Below, piece by piece: positions 32,781-44,375 of a stretch of 64,000 nucleotides of DNA. The translations under genes were made by a program, and so were the position numbers. The notes under the pieces were generated by a model that was not told where the DNA came from, ran no database searches, and saw nothing but the letters and a program-made list of their open reading frames with translations. The stretch comes from Melieria omissa (taxonomy: Eukaryota; Arthropoda; Insecta; Diptera; Ulidiidae). Numbering within the stretch: the first letter of the stretch is position 1; each line of letters opens with the position of its first letter. The DNA is taken from assembly GCA_963971225.1 (NCBI GenBank), contig OZ020269.1, forward strand, positions 93,310,865 to 93,374,864. The letters run 5' to 3'.

Positions 32781-34320
32781 CATCTGAATGATTTTTGTGA
32801 GGATGCACTCTTATTAATTTTTATTTTTCAAACAGATAAAAACAAAATTATGCTACATATTTAGAAGAAATTAAATGCATAAAGAATCGATTACTTTATG
32901 ATAAAAGCAAAAAAAAACTTAATTGTTTCCTAACGATCGAGTTGGTTGCTTTGAATTGAATTTGCACTGCGCACTGCACTGACTTCTCAACTGTGGGCGA
33001 AATTTCCAACGCTCTAATTGAGTGGGCGCATAATTTTGCTGCCTTTGTCTTTGTCTTTGAGTACAGTGTTCTTTCAAATGAAACAAACAAAATTCAAATA
33101 TTTTATTTCATCTAGTAAATCAACTGATTGTAGTTAATTTTGTAGGTGGGCGTCTAACTTTTTGTACTCAACAATTCAGTGTCAACAATTTTGTAGCAAG
33201 CAGTATGCACAGATGGCAACTCTGCACCAGAACAATAGAAAAACGCCGCCAGTGGGACTAGCGTCTAGTCGGCTGGCCATATGTCAACATGTTTATTAAG
33301 CAATTGAAGGATTATGGCCTTTAGCCACACTCAACCATGTCATAGTGAGCGTTCTTGAGCGCGCGCGCTATGCTCACGTCCCGTTCGTACTCGTGCAGCG
33401 GCCGCCGCGGCAATCAAATGTGAATTACCTTACGCTATTTCAAATGCGGCGGTGGCAGGTCAAATGTCAACAACATTAATTTAAGTATTGAGTCAATAAA
33501 TATGCATACACTGCATGCGACGTGCAACCAACAAAAAAAAAACAAACCCCAAATTGCCAGCGCAACACTCACTCACACACTCACACACACATACACGCGC
33601 ACACAGTCACTCACTGCGTTGCATGGTGAGCGATGGCGCAGCGTCAGGATGTGCGGCGAATCAACTGCCGCTCACCGCCTCATAAATTCAATTCTAACAA
33701 AGACCAACTAAATCGCATGCAATTGAACGTTGTAAACTGTGCCGATGTATGCAAAATAGCGCACTTTGCATTTTGGTTAGTTGTGGCGCGGCGAAATGTT
33801 GGCGGCCGTACGGCAAAAAGCACAAATAAAATTTAGCCATTGCTGGCATTAAACAAGTGACACTGATGGCGATCAGTTTGCCTTGTTTCTGCGCAATAAT
33901 CATTCAAATCCTCACTACTCGAGGCACACGAACGCAACGCAGCCGGGGCCGCAGATTGCATTTATTTTGCCCATAATAAGATCTGCCGTGGCACTTCCTC
34001 ATAAAAGATATCACTTATTATTCACATATGCAAATTTGGCGCTTTTGCCGAATACAATGCAACATATCCGCGGTATGAGCGCCATCGATCCATCGCGCAT
34101 TGTCAGGAGGGTCTCCATCAACGCAACGTATGACACGTTAGCGGCGAACGCAGCGAGAGAGCGAAGAAAGCGCAACAACACAACGTGGGCCCGAACAACT
34201 GGATGGCGTATTGTCATTATTTTTCGGTATTTGCGTACTTTTGAGATTTGTGTTGCGTAGTTTGAAAATTTCAAAAGGATTTTGAATACTTTTTCTTTTA
34301 AATATTGACAAAGTCGTTCT
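32781..34320. other. Intergenic; GC-richer single-copy block 33.2-34.3 kb
   Basis: CA-rich microsatellite sequence lies at 33565-33610. The longest plus ORF is 33883-34260 (125 codons) with no motif and overlapped by an antisense ORF. A run of alternating purine/pyrimidine (GAGCGCGCGCGCTATGC) is at 33358-33375. Confidence 0.4.
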
Positions 34321-34324
34321 TAAG

Positions 34325-34830
34325 GCTTTGGATTCAGTTTCAATTGCCTCTCAGAGTGTTCTCAGCTGCAGGAAATTTCTTAATGAGACTGCCAACCTGC
34401 TAGAATTAGAAAGGTGTAGGAAACCAGTCGCTTACACACTGGGGTCCAGGTGGTTCTATTGGGCTGAAGTCTCCATATGAGAACTTATTACAGATCCTCT
34501 GCAAGTTTAAGCCTCATTAGAAATGAGGCTACATTCTTGAGGGAATCTATATACTTTAAAGTGTGGTGTTGGGGAACTCAAACCGCAGTGCAACCCAAGT
34601 AGCCCCATTGGAACTTTAGCCTTATTAGGAATGCGGCTATAACTTTGAGGGATGGGCCCACTAAATAATGTGTTGTTGAAAAAGCATTCCCTGAGATTTG
34701 GAGGTTGGTCCTAACAATGCCTTGACAGTGACGCAAGATGTCTACTGCTGTTTCTTCCGAGCACGACTCGAGCTGTGTTCACTGCCAGGACACCGCATTG
34801 CAAACGAGCTAGTCAGGCACCTTCAATAAG
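34325..34830 (+). mobile_element. Degenerate non-LTR RNase H fragment
   Basis: KALDSVSIASQSVLSCRKFL at about 34325-34385 and LCSLPGHRIANELVRHL at about 34767-34825 correspond to the middle and the GH-box of the Jockey/I-type RNase H domain. The region between contains a non-homologous ~350-bp stretch with two similar CCTCATTAGAAATGAGGCT / CCTTATTAGGAATGCGGCT hairpins. Confidence 0.55.
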
Positions 34831-35584
34831 GAATAGGGGATTCGACACAATAGTTCTTATTAGACGCAGTGTGTCGGGCAGCTGTTGCTCGACTCCCATA
34901 GCTAATCTTATCTAATCTAACTAGGCAGGCTATGACGAAGCACTTCAATCAGGATCTATCTAATCACAGTATTCTCTTCAATTCTTGTGAATTGGAAAAA
35001 TAAAAGATGATTGGTTGGCCGAAATTGCATCTCAACCAAAAAAAATTATGATTGTGGACCAAACCAAAACTGTTACGTAGCTTTTCATAGATCATTGCTG
35101 TATTGACTCCTTTTGCAAAATTCTTTATGATTTTTGCCAAATTCGAAAATAGCTCCTTATTCAATACGTTCTTTTCACTTGTCCTGCGCTGGCAATCAAA
35201 CCCAAACTCATCTTGGATAGCTGATAGTTATTGTCTTTAGGAATTTGGCGGTTGTACCGATACATAGCTGGAGTGACGCTCGCAAGAGAATTCAAGCCCT
35301 GCAAATATCTGCTTGTTATAAAAATTGTTTGTAGCAAATATGGTTTCAAATAGTATTGAGGTCGAAATTGTGTAGGGAAGCGATCTCCTAAATGAAATCC
35401 TGTGTGTGCATAGCCTAATTAGATTCATAAATAATCCAACTGGTTCACATTGCAGAAGAAACGGGATCTAGGACCTTTTTCAGTCTGGGCTATCGAAAGG
35501 TCCTTGTGCCAATCTAACCTAAAGTAGACATACAAAAATATCTTTTACCCAAAAACCAGTCGTAAGCCAAGCCTTAATCGGCAG
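34831..35584. other. No gene recognised
   Basis: Single-copy-looking sequence with short ORFs only. It may contain further decayed LINE sequence, but I could not align it. Confidence 0.45.
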
Positions 35585-35859
35585 CTCTTGATATTCTGGA
35601 CATGTCCATTAAAAACGATCTTCAATGGAACAATCATATTTTTGACGTGTCGAAAGGAGCAGTCAAGTGAGTCACTTGAAGTGACTCGGCTTTCTAAAGC
35701 GGTGCAAAGAATATTTAACTTCGTTGGATCTCTGCATAATTTACAAAACCTATGTATATTCGACCAAAATGGAGTTTAGCTCGCACCTATGGGCGGGGCT
35801 AGAAGCTCCAAACCTATTTGGAGATCCTGGATCTTATTGGGGATGGTAGGGTATCCAGC

Positions 35860-36576
35860 AGCCGCCGTAGCTCAGCTGGCTAGTGCCTTGGGCCGCGAGT
35901 CAAGACTACGCGAGTTCAATACTCCGTTGCGTTAATACTGAAAAAAAAAGAAAAACAACAGTTTTTCTTTCGGCGGCTGTCCTCTCAGCAGGAAATGGCA
36001 AACCTCAGAGTAAAATTGCCTATGAAAAAGCTCCCAACTCGCCGTTTGGAATCGGCATAAAACTGTAGGTCCCTTCCAACCTTGTAAAAACGTTGGTTGC
36101 GGGAAGCTAGGCCTTAAGGCTTGATTACACGTAACGAGTAGAGTGACGAGACATCAAAATGGTAGTAGGCCGAGAAAATTGGGATGATGAGCAAAAGCGA
36201 CGAGTTGTTCAAACGTATTTGGCACGTAGCGAGCCAGTTCGGTTTTACAATGCGCAAAATGAACTAAGCAACTTGCGCAATTAAACTCAACCGAGCGAAA
36301 AGTGGTGTGTGACGCATTCCGCATGTTACGAGCGATTCCGCTGCGAAAAAGAGAACAATATAACGATAAAGTAGTGCTCGGCCTAGCAAACAAAATGTGA
36401 TTCTAGTGACTCTCTCGCCGCTTTCATCGGTCACTGACTCAATCAACAGCTCGTCTTACTGTTTAGACGAAACGAGTACTCGTTAGAGTTGATGTCTCGT
36501 CACTATACTCGTTACGTGTAATCAAGCGTTTATGGCATTCTCGTAATCGAGCTGTCGTGCCAGTCAAGAAGAAGAA
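35860..36576 (+). mobile_element. tRNA-derived SINE family 2, containing a MITE
   Basis: Head GCCGCCGTAGCTCAGCTGG carries an A box; the degenerate B box is near GAGTTCAATACTCC. The body GGCGGCTGTCCTCTCAGC and tail GAGCTGTCGTGCCAGTC(AAG)n match the copy at 42307. The 11-bp target duplication is GGGTATCCAGC/GGGCATCCAGC (35849-35859, 36577-36587). The body is split by the MITE at 36117-36529. Confidence 0.85.
36117..36529. mobile_element. TTA-flanked MITE (PIF/Harbinger-like) in SINE
   Basis: Terminal inverted repeats of about 35 bp begin A[G/C]GCTTGATTACACGTAACG, with TTA on both sides (36114-36116, 36530-36532). Length is 413 bp. Trinucleotide TTA targets point to the PIF/Harbinger superfamily. 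Subterminal ACGAGTACTCGT-type inverted motifs are present. No transposase was seen, although an ATG-started plus frame (36159-36287) is open for about 40 codons. Confidence 0.85.
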
Positions 36577-37175
36577 GGGCATCCAGCTTTATTGCCTCCT
36601 TGCAACATCGTAGAAACGTGGCATGTGTGACCTTATTTTACAGATACGTTTTGCGTAGTGGTTTAGAGGACATGAGCACCCTGATGCTATCACTCCGGGT
36701 ACTCCCCTGGGAAACCAGTTTAAGCACTGGCGCCCATGCTTTCCACTTTGAAATGATTCCAGCGCAGTACGCACTACAGAAAGATGGTTTGTTTGCCTGT
36801 ACTGAGCGATTGTCGAATAGTCTCCCTGCAGATATTTTCCCCAGCACCTGTGATCTTGATGGTTTCAAGACAAGAGTCCATAAATTTTTCACCCAACATC
36901 CTGTCTCCTAACCTCTATATCCTTGCAGAATCAATGCATTACTTCGCATTGCGGGCGGACAGACATTAAGGATCTGTTTTTATTTTAAAAAAGAGCTTGT
37001 ATTGATTTCACTTTATACAATCAATCTTTATACAATCAATCATTATTTATTGCAAGAAGGTATAACATAGAACCTCTTAAATACTTTTTTCCTTAAAATC
37101 TAAATTCTAAAAATTTCACCGATGCTTTGATGAAAGAGTTAAGCATCTCTCTTGAAATTTAATGCCGCCTTGAGA

Positions 37176-37620
37176 CAGTGTTGCCAGATATCTGAAATAA
37201 CTTTCTCCTAAATCTCAAAAACTACTGAAATTTCCTCCCAAAAGTTAAAAAAATCTTCCAAAATTGTTTTTTATAATTTACATTTTAAAGGAATAAAGTT
37301 ATTTATGTAGCCTTTTTGTATTCGTCTTCAGCTAAACAACAACAACAAGTTAACATAAAAAAGTTTGTTTAGCACAATAGGGTGCTTTGATTTTAAAACA
37401 GTTGCCAAATCACGTCTTGTTGCCAGTGTCCCCAATACATCAACCCAATACTTCGTTATCGAAAAATCTCCCAAAAATCCATTAAGGATCCGAAAAACCC
37501 CGTAACATAAAATATAAAATTCCTAAACTTTCTCCTAAACAATTCTTCCTCCTAAAAATTTTCGTAAAAGGTCAATAATCTCCTAAATCTAGAAGGAAAT
37601 CTCCTGATCTGGCAACACTG
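37176..37620 (+). mobile_element. hAT-type non-autonomous element, copy 1 (internally deleted)
   Basis: Ends CAGTGTTGCCAGAT...ATCTGGCAACACTG are perfect 14-bp inverted repeats. The 8-bp target duplication CCTTGAGA is perfect (37168-37175, 37621-37628), diagnostic of the hAT superfamily. The interior is rich in CTCCTAAA/CTCCCAAA motifs. At 445 bp it is ~130 bp shorter than the other two copies. Confidence 0.92.
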
Positions 37621-37689
37621 CCTTGAGATAAGTGTTTTGAACTAAACGTTAGAAAGTTTTGGGAATTTCAAAAGTGTCAAAAAGTGTTA

Positions 37690-38469
37690 GGGCCGTTTTC
37701 TCATCTTCCCGTTAAAGTGACCGGTAGCTAAAGTGAACTTTAGCTAAAGGTCACTTTAAAGTGGCCGGTAAATATTTTCGTTTTCTCATCTTCCTGATAA
37801 ATATAAATTTAACAGGTCTGATTTTTTGGCATCACTGGTCAGCATTGGGCAGCACTTGGCGGCGCAATCAGCTGTTTGTGAAAAATTATAATTATTTTTG
37901 AAGGAAAAAATAAAAATTTTGCCTGGCAAAATCTTGTTGATGCTTTTACTGGCAAATGGGGCGTGTCCCGACGTTGGAAATCGTTGAGGGACAAGTTTGA
38001 CAGCTTGAAGCGCAAGTCCAAGCTGGAACTTGCAGCGCAGAAGAGCGAGACGTATCGCGCAGGTGGCCGCCCAGCAGCGATTGGACATGTCAGCAGTGCA
38101 AAGCAGTGAAATAGTCCAATTGGCTGTTATATGTTATATTTGCCGCATTTTGCGACTCCGTACCTTCAAAAGCGCCTTCCAGTGCATGAATTTAAGAAAT
38201 CTACCTATTTTCCATACCGAAAGATCTCAAATTCAAATTTCATTTCAAATTGTAATTTCATTATCAGCTGTTTTTTGTTTGTAAACAAACATATGCATGT
38301 ACTTGGCACCATTTCCACTTAAAGTTCACTTTAAAGTTTAACAGGCACTCAATCCTCCCGGTAAATTTTATCGGGAGGATTGCTTAACGGGCAGATGAGA
38401 AAACGAAAATGCGTTTATCGGCCCGTTAAAGTGAACTTTAAAGTTAACGGCAAGATGAGAAAACGGCCC
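37690..38469 (+). mobile_element. PIF/Harbinger-like element with Myb/SANT remnant, complete ends
   Basis: Both ends begin GGGCCGTTTTCTCATCTT and continue through GTTAAAGT/GAACTTT-type sub-repeats; TTA lies on both sides (37687-37689, 38470-38472). The interior (~37910-38110) carries the same Myb/SANT-like segment as 19601-19819, but one A fewer in the A-run shifts the start and TGGGP reads AGGRP. Length is 780 bp. No DDE transposase remains, so it is non-autonomous, although the ends look intact. Confidence 0.9.
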
Positions 38470-39341
38470 TTAGTATGTCAATTAAGCTTGTGAGTGAGTC
38501 ATTCTGATTAATACTCGTTCACAACTCTTTCAAGACGACATTGCAGTTTGTTTTTAGAAAAGCAATGACAATTCAAAAAGGGATATTTAGCCTGTAACTG
38601 CAAGCGTTCGTTCATTAAGAGATGATGATAACTGGTTTTCATGACAAGCGAATCGAAATGTTTCTTCCCACGAAAATTGCTTTCGAAAGTACAACAATAC
38701 ATACATTTTTATTAATTTGCGGGCGTACGGCGCGAAAGCGGATCGCCCTACTTTGACATAACTCACAACTACACGGGCCGAAAATATCAATTCCACATTA
38801 AAGGGAGCCAACAGACACTAATTACCGATGCAAGAATTTGCAGTCAATCGACATAATCAGGCAGGCAGCAGCGCTTCAACTCCCTCTCAACAACAAAACA
38901 ACAACAACAACAAATGAAATGAAATAAAAAAAACAATTGCTGACCAACAATGACGGCTGCCGCTGGAGAAGAGCAATAAAAAGAAGCAGAAGACAGCCAG
39001 CAGAAAGCACAAAACTTAAGCAAATTCCTGCGCAGCGTAGCGCTTCCAATTGTCCAGTTAGTGGCGCGCGGCGGCGCTAGAGCGGGCACAGCACGCAGAG
39101 ATGCTGCTGCGCGAATAGCGGTAATGCGCCTCGCTGTCAGATGCAGCCGCAGACGCAGCCAGACGCAGGAGACAACGCTGCAGGAATAAATCATTAAAGA
39201 AGAAAACAATTTTACAAGGCGTTCACTGATTTAATGTGTGATGGCTGCTGCTGGCTGCTACCGCCACCGCTGCGTTCAGTCGCGCACAGATTCCGCCGAT
39301 ATGGGAAGTACGAGTGCGCGGCGCGTGTGTACGACTGTGTA

Positions 39342-39344
<3 letters not shown>

Positions 39345-39376
<32 letters not shown>
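39345..39376. repeat. (GT)16 microsatellite
   Basis: About 32 bp of uninterrupted GT repeat within a GC-richer block. Confidence 0.95.
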
Positions 39377-39378
<2 letters not shown>

Positions 39379-40738
39379 CGATAGCGCTGGGAATGCGATT
39401 CATTTTGAAATGCGAATTACATTATCTGATCGAATGCATTCTTCAAAATGCGACAACGCGACGAAAAACTGCAAAATTTCGTGACGGCAATGCGTAAGCA
39501 AGAGCGTGTGAACGAGCCAACGAGTCGGCAAGTGTGCAGGATTACCGAGAACGAGTCCTAGCCGAGCTGAACTGAGATCACTGCAGTGCGATGGATGTGT
39601 TGGGGGCGAGAAAAAACTAATGTCGACACTGATTTCGGGAAAAAACAATTTAAAAAAACCTGTCAAATAACATAAATTTACGAAACTGAATGTGATATAG
39701 AAAGCGTTTTTAATGTTGTCACGTGACGAAATCCCTTCACAGCCTCACCGACCTAAGTTGTCCTTTCATTGACTGCAAGAATGCGCCAACACATCGGCCA
39801 TGCTGCAGCCATGAGTGGCTCGCTTGCAAAATATTTACCTCCCTCAAAGCGTTAACTGAGCCATTTTCACGCGGCGACAAATCGACAAACTGATAAACAA
39901 ACAAGCGGCTACAATCAGTCTGCGTCTCTAATTAAATTCGAATAAAGCAAATGACTTGGCATCGACTACACGTAAACGATGTGTGGCGCATACAACATAA
40001 AACAACAATAATAACAACAACAACAACAACGAGAGTAACCAACAACACACACACACTTGTATAAACAAACATACACACACATACACACACACACATATAA
40101 GTATGTAGTGCATAGTTGGAAGCACAGAACGTGGTATTTGGAGGCTGAGGCCACACTCCCAAGGATGACAGCAAAATAATCAGACGCGGATCGTCGCTGG
40201 CAGCGGCGCGATCTGCGGCATGCAGCAGGAATACTTGTGCCGAGCAAAAACTTGTCACAAGACACAAAGACGTGTACGTGTCCGCCGAGGTAGATGTGAT
40301 GTGACGTGATGATGAAATGTTGGTAGAAAGTACAAACAATGCAGAAAATAAAAAAGAAGCAAAACATATCTCGCCAATCGAATCGGAAAAATAAAAATAC
40401 GAACAAGAACGCAGCGAAACTTTATTATAAACTCGTAACAATGCGCCGAGGCTATGCTGGCAAACATTTTCAGACCGCAGCAACAACTTTAATGACATGT
40501 GGGAAATAATTGTTGAATTGTGAAAATTCCTTCGTATTTACGCGCGTTGCACGTCCGCACGAGTACCCGATTATGTCACCCAGCAATCTGATCCGTACAC
40601 TGAATTCATTTTAAATGGTGCACTTTGGCAAAAAACAACAACAACAACAAAATTGATCAGTCTTAACTGTTATCGCCAGAATCTCAGTTCAAGTCAAGTC
40701 ATGTTGCTTCGAGTGTTAAAATGAAAACAATTTTTTAA

Positions 40739-40955
40739 CTGTAGACCTCGTTGGGGTCGTTTCTGACACAATTTTTTGTTGCACTTTTAATATTTTTTAA
40801 ATTTGTTATTATTTTTAGCTGTTTTTTATGACTTTTTTACTTGGATATTATCTATCGAAATCAGACCGTTTTATACAATGTTTGCATTTTTTGTAATTTG
40901 TGTGTGTGATTTTAATCTGAGTTGGTTTCGACCCGTTTTTAACGTAAGTCTACGG
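40739..40955 (-). mobile_element. TTAA-flanked MITE, family C (uninterrupted copy)
   Basis: Ends CTGTAGACCTCG and GTAAGTCTACGG; TTAA at 40735-40738 and 40956-40959. The interior matches 7224-7536 in inverse orientation, without the 83-bp insertion. Confidence 0.8.
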
Positions 40956-41265
40956 TTAAGGTTATAACTTGAATTGCGGTCAACTTTTGGAAGAGAGCAA
41001 TTTTCAATATGGTTCACTGTTGGTGTCATTAAAATGTGAATAATGTGTGATGGGTGGATGGAATGCAACTCATGGATACTACAGGAGTTGTGAGGTTCAA
41101 ATAGGTGGAAGAAATGACTATAGTTTGTGTAAAGCAGATGTGCAGTAAGAGGAATTTGTGGTTTTATAAGGTCTGTACAAACTCAGAACCTAAGACTGAA
41201 TTAAAAATATGGAGGCATTTGCTGCCGAAAGACCAAATTAAAGGGACGGGCTGCTGCTTTACTAT

Positions 41266-41700
41266 TGTTACGAAAATCCAAGTTTGTTTTCCAAGGTTCG
41301 TTTTGATTGTGTTTGAAAATAAAACAACTTCAATTACTGAGCACAAAAACTGACTGCGTTTCAACAATCACTTTATTTACACTTCCACAGATTTACACTT
41401 CCTTGTATCTACACTTGTTACCACTTTGCTTGCTCAACACAGACTCGACCCATTGCGCTGCGCACTGCTGTTTTTATACCAGTTTTCTTATCGCGCCGAA
41501 GTTTCTTGCAACTTCCAATTGGAAAGCGCTCTTCGAGAACCATTCTTGCCATATCGGACTATACCAAGCGAATTGTACCAAATTTGCCGTACTTCAAAGT
41601 GCATGCCTAAAAGTATGCTTGGAAAAGCGTTCATGCACAGCACAGAGTGCCTCTTCGTTTCACTATGTTAGACGAGTCGCCCACTCATCACACATTCTGG
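41266..41700 (-). mobile_element. Possible solo LTR
   Basis: Read on the minus strand there is a TATAAAAA box (41471-41478), an AATAAAG poly(A) signal about 100 bp further (41372-41377), and an end in TTTTCGTAACA at 41266, the order expected of U3-R-U5. The 5' edge is uncertain (a TGTGATGAG start near 41693 is one candidate), and no target-site duplication was found. Confidence 0.35.
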
Positions 41701-41974
41701 TAAAGGCATACTTTCTAGAAAATATATCACACCAGATTTGGCTAAAAACAAGCCGAACGGCCTAAATAGTAATAGGAGACGTCCTCAGCTTAAGAACATA
41801 TAAAGTGTTTCTTTGTGAATCCGTTTTACAGTGAATAGACAGAATAGTTTGATCCTTGATAATGAGCTATGGATCGATTTTGCACTTTTGTATAGATTCA
41901 GTAAGGTTTATCAAATCCGATATTGACATTTTGAAAATTTCCTTTTAGACGTTCAAGATACAAAGTATCTAGAA

Positions 41975-42735
41975 TTTATTAATAGATACATAAAAAGTGT
42001 CTGGGCCTCGTAGACATTTCTCTACGTTGAAAGTTTTCTATCTTAGAAAGAAGGGTAAAAGGTACATAAAATGTGTCTGTTCCTCCAATGTAGACATTTG
42101 TCTACATCGAAATTTGTCTATCTTGGAAAGAAGAGTCCCCCCACCTGGGGGACCATCTTAAACCAGGTACAGACTGGGTATCCAGAGGTCTAGAAAGTCT
42201 AGACTCACTGACAGTCTTTGAAGTCCAAGAAGGAGGCACTATAGATCTACAGGTCGCAGTGCATTTTCCTCCATCAATAATAATAAGAAGGGTAATAGAC
42301 ACATCAGCCACGGCAGCCGCCGTGGCTCAGTTGGTTAGTGCGCGGTCCAAGCGAGTCGCATGCAGAGCGACGCTAGTTCGAATTCTGCATGTAGTAACAC
42401 CTAAAAAAAATAACGGGAAACTCGTTTTCTCTTTCGGTGGCTGTCCTCTCAGCTGGAAATGGCAAACCTCTGAGAGTAAAAATTGCCTATGAAAAAGCTC
42501 CCAACCTGCCGTTCGGAACCGGCATAAAACTGTAGGTCCCTTCCACCCGCGTACAAAATTCACACGCACAACACGGGTGGTTGCGGGAAGCTAGGCCTTA
42601 GTCTCGCGTAAGCGGGCTGTCGTGCCAATCAATTATTAAAAAAATTATTAATAGACACATCAAATGTGCCTGTGCCTCGAACGTAGACATTTGTCTACAT
42701 TGAAATCGAAATGTGTCTATCTTTGAAATAAGGAT
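41975..42735. repeat. ~78-bp tandem repeat, three units, third split by a SINE
   Basis: Units share TACATAAAA, GTGTCTG and TCTATCTTGGAAAGAAG, and a central palindrome GTAGACATTTGTCTAC that is exact in units 2 and 3. Unit 2 is followed by ~150 bp of other sequence (42131-42286). The third unit is split by the SINE at 42307-42648. Confidence 0.65.
42307..42648 (+). mobile_element. tRNA-derived SINE family 2, full length
   Basis: A box in GTGGCTCAGTTGGTTAGTGC and B box in TAGTTCGAATTCTGC. The 14-bp target duplication TAATAGACACATCA is perfect (42293-42306, 42649-42662). The tail is AATTATTAAAAAAATTAT. Length is 342 bp. It shares GGCATAAAACTGTAGGTCCC with family 1, so the two SINE families have related bodies. 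Confidence 0.9.
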
Positions 42736-42739
42736 CAAG

Positions 42740-43450
42740 ATTTCCGGGTTATCTTAACGGGCAAACATGTTCGACGTTTTCCACACTGTTACTCTTGTCC
42801 TTGATTTCAAAGTGGACTTCAGTACCTTGACACATCTTCTTGTAAAACATGGAAGGCTCGAAACCTTGTTACATCTACGAAATATGCTTAATTGTGTCAT
42901 CTTCCCTTGTTGATGATTTATAAGTCAACTCAAAGTGGCTCGATACGAGCCCTTTTAGAGTAGTGGATTCTGAATGAAATAATTAATTTATTAGATCTTG
43001 ACTGAATCGATATTTGGACCCAAAAATCTTCTCTGGTTGTTGGTCCAACATAATCATTACAGTGCTACGATGACTGAACACTATTTCTGGGGCTTTATAT
43101 ACATAATAAGTACGACTTTTTCCCACACTAATTCCGGTTGACGATTTCAAGGTGGCTTAACACTTTTGTTTGTAAGAGAAGCACGATTTGAAACTGAATA
43201 ATAACCAGACAAATGGACTTAATTGCTTTTTTCTTCTACCTATCCTTGCCGATGATTTAGAGGTCAACTAGGCGGCATTATAAGAGTCTCTTTAAGTTGT
43301 GAATTAAAAAAAAAAAATAGTTCTGTTTTTGATATTGAATGAGTAAAATTCGAAACCAATGCGCCATGATAGCTATAGGAGTTATGCCTTTTCCTCATAA
43401 TTTTCAATCGTTAAAGTTGTCTATCTGTGACTTAATCCTTCTTTGCAATC
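42740..43450. other. No gene recognised
   Basis: Single-copy-looking sequence with short ORFs and no recognisable repeats. Confidence 0.5.
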
Positions 43451-43455
43451 TTTAA

Positions 43456-43920
43456 CCCTTTCGCTATAGGTTTTTACTGGAGAAAGTTAAAAATTTAAAT
43501 TTTACGTTTTAGGTTTCCATGTGATTATACATTCCATTAAATATTTTTTAATTTTTATACTCGAACCCTGTATTTTAGAGTGGTTTTCTATGAAAGCAAC
43601 CACATCGTTGTGGCTGTAATAATTACTTAAACATACAACTTTTTGAAATTAAAAAAAAAGTATCTAAATTAAACGAAAAGTAAAATTTAAAGGTTACCTA
43701 ATTTTTCTGCTTCTTCTTCTTTTACTATGTCAATTTTACCATTAAAAAAACGTGTATACTTCTCTTTTTTAAACTTAAATATTCAGTTTATTAATTTCGT
43801 ATTTTTCCTGAAACTTCAAACTATTTTAAGGACCAACAGAAAATGTATTCTTGGAACCACAGAGGGTTCAGACGTCCACAAAGTAGCATGTTGCCATATG
43901 GCAACAAAATAGCGAAAGGG
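43456..43920 (-). mobile_element. TTAA-flanked MITE, family A (second copy)
   Basis: Begins CCCTTTCGCTATAGG and ends AAAATAGCGAAAGGG; TTAA at 43452-43455 and 43921-43924. Inverted relative to 5621-6154, with shared TTGCCATATGGCAA near the end and shared AGTATCT and TTCAGTTTATTAATTTCGTA interior motifs. Confidence 0.85.
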
Positions 43921-44044
43921 TTAATGTTGTCTTTGGGCAATATTCACCCTCGTTATTATTTCAATCATTATAGCTGCCTATCTGAGGCTTAGTGCTTTTC
44001 TGTAAAATAAAATTTTGAGCAATTGGTGAACTAATCTTACTGGG

Positions 44045-44375
44045 CTTAATAGTCCGGTGGAGATAGTTCATGCCGGAGGTTCTAGGTTCGATTCCAAGTA
44101 AGCTGGTTAAACACTCATCTATTTCTATCGCCATTTACATGAAGAAGATGGCAATTCTAAGAAACACAAAAAAGCGCATAGAAGTTTGAAACAAAGACTG
44201 TCAACCGTTGTTCGGATTCCGAGTTAAACTGTAGGTTCCACCGCCCCCTCTCTCCTTCCACAATACGTTTAAAATGTGTGTTGTAACTGAAAATTTAAAC
44301 GGATGGAATTTGTGGCATCACAACTGGCCCATAAGGAGGCCCAAGTGTGTCTCATACAGCTGTAGCCATCTTAAA
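44045..44375 (+). mobile_element. SINE family 1, diverged
   Basis: The degenerate head retains the B box AGGTTCGATTCC (~44088). The body has TCATCTATTTCTATCGCCAT, then GTTCGGATTCCGAGTTAAAC and AAGTGTGTCTCATACAG, as in the 60751 copy. No clear target duplication. Confidence 0.75.

Larger units (their letters stand above)
35585..36914 (+). mobile_element. CR1-like LINE reverse-transcriptase C-terminus, interrupted by a SINE
   Basis: The plus strand reads LDMSIKNDLQWNNHIFDVSK (~35590-35650), then FSSHLWAGA (~35770-35800), then DLIGDGRVSS up to 35859. After the SINE it continues FIASLQHRRNVACVTLFYRY and LSNSLPADIFPSTCDLDGFK, with a stop at 36912. These are the thumb and C-terminal motifs of CR1/L2-type non-LTR reverse transcriptase. 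The upstream palm with the catalytic Asp residues is missing. Excising the SINE and one target copy restores the frame across the junction, so the LINE was readable there when hit. Confidence 0.85.
38473..41265. other. Intergenic; GC-richer single-copy block 38.7-40.7 kb, no gene assigned
   Basis: It contains CAA/ACA microsatellites (38895-38915, 40005-40030), CA tracts (40045-40095) and the GT tract at 39345-39376. The longest ORF, minus 40498-39932 (188 codons), is largely Cys/Val/Leu derived from these microsatellites and is overlapped by other open frames, so it is probably not a gene. Confidence 0.45.

Noticed and set aside
39932..40498. 188-codon minus-strand ORF
   Set aside because: Its C-terminal third is Cys/Val runs translated from CA and CAA microsatellites, other frames are equally open, and no domain or splice structure is visible.
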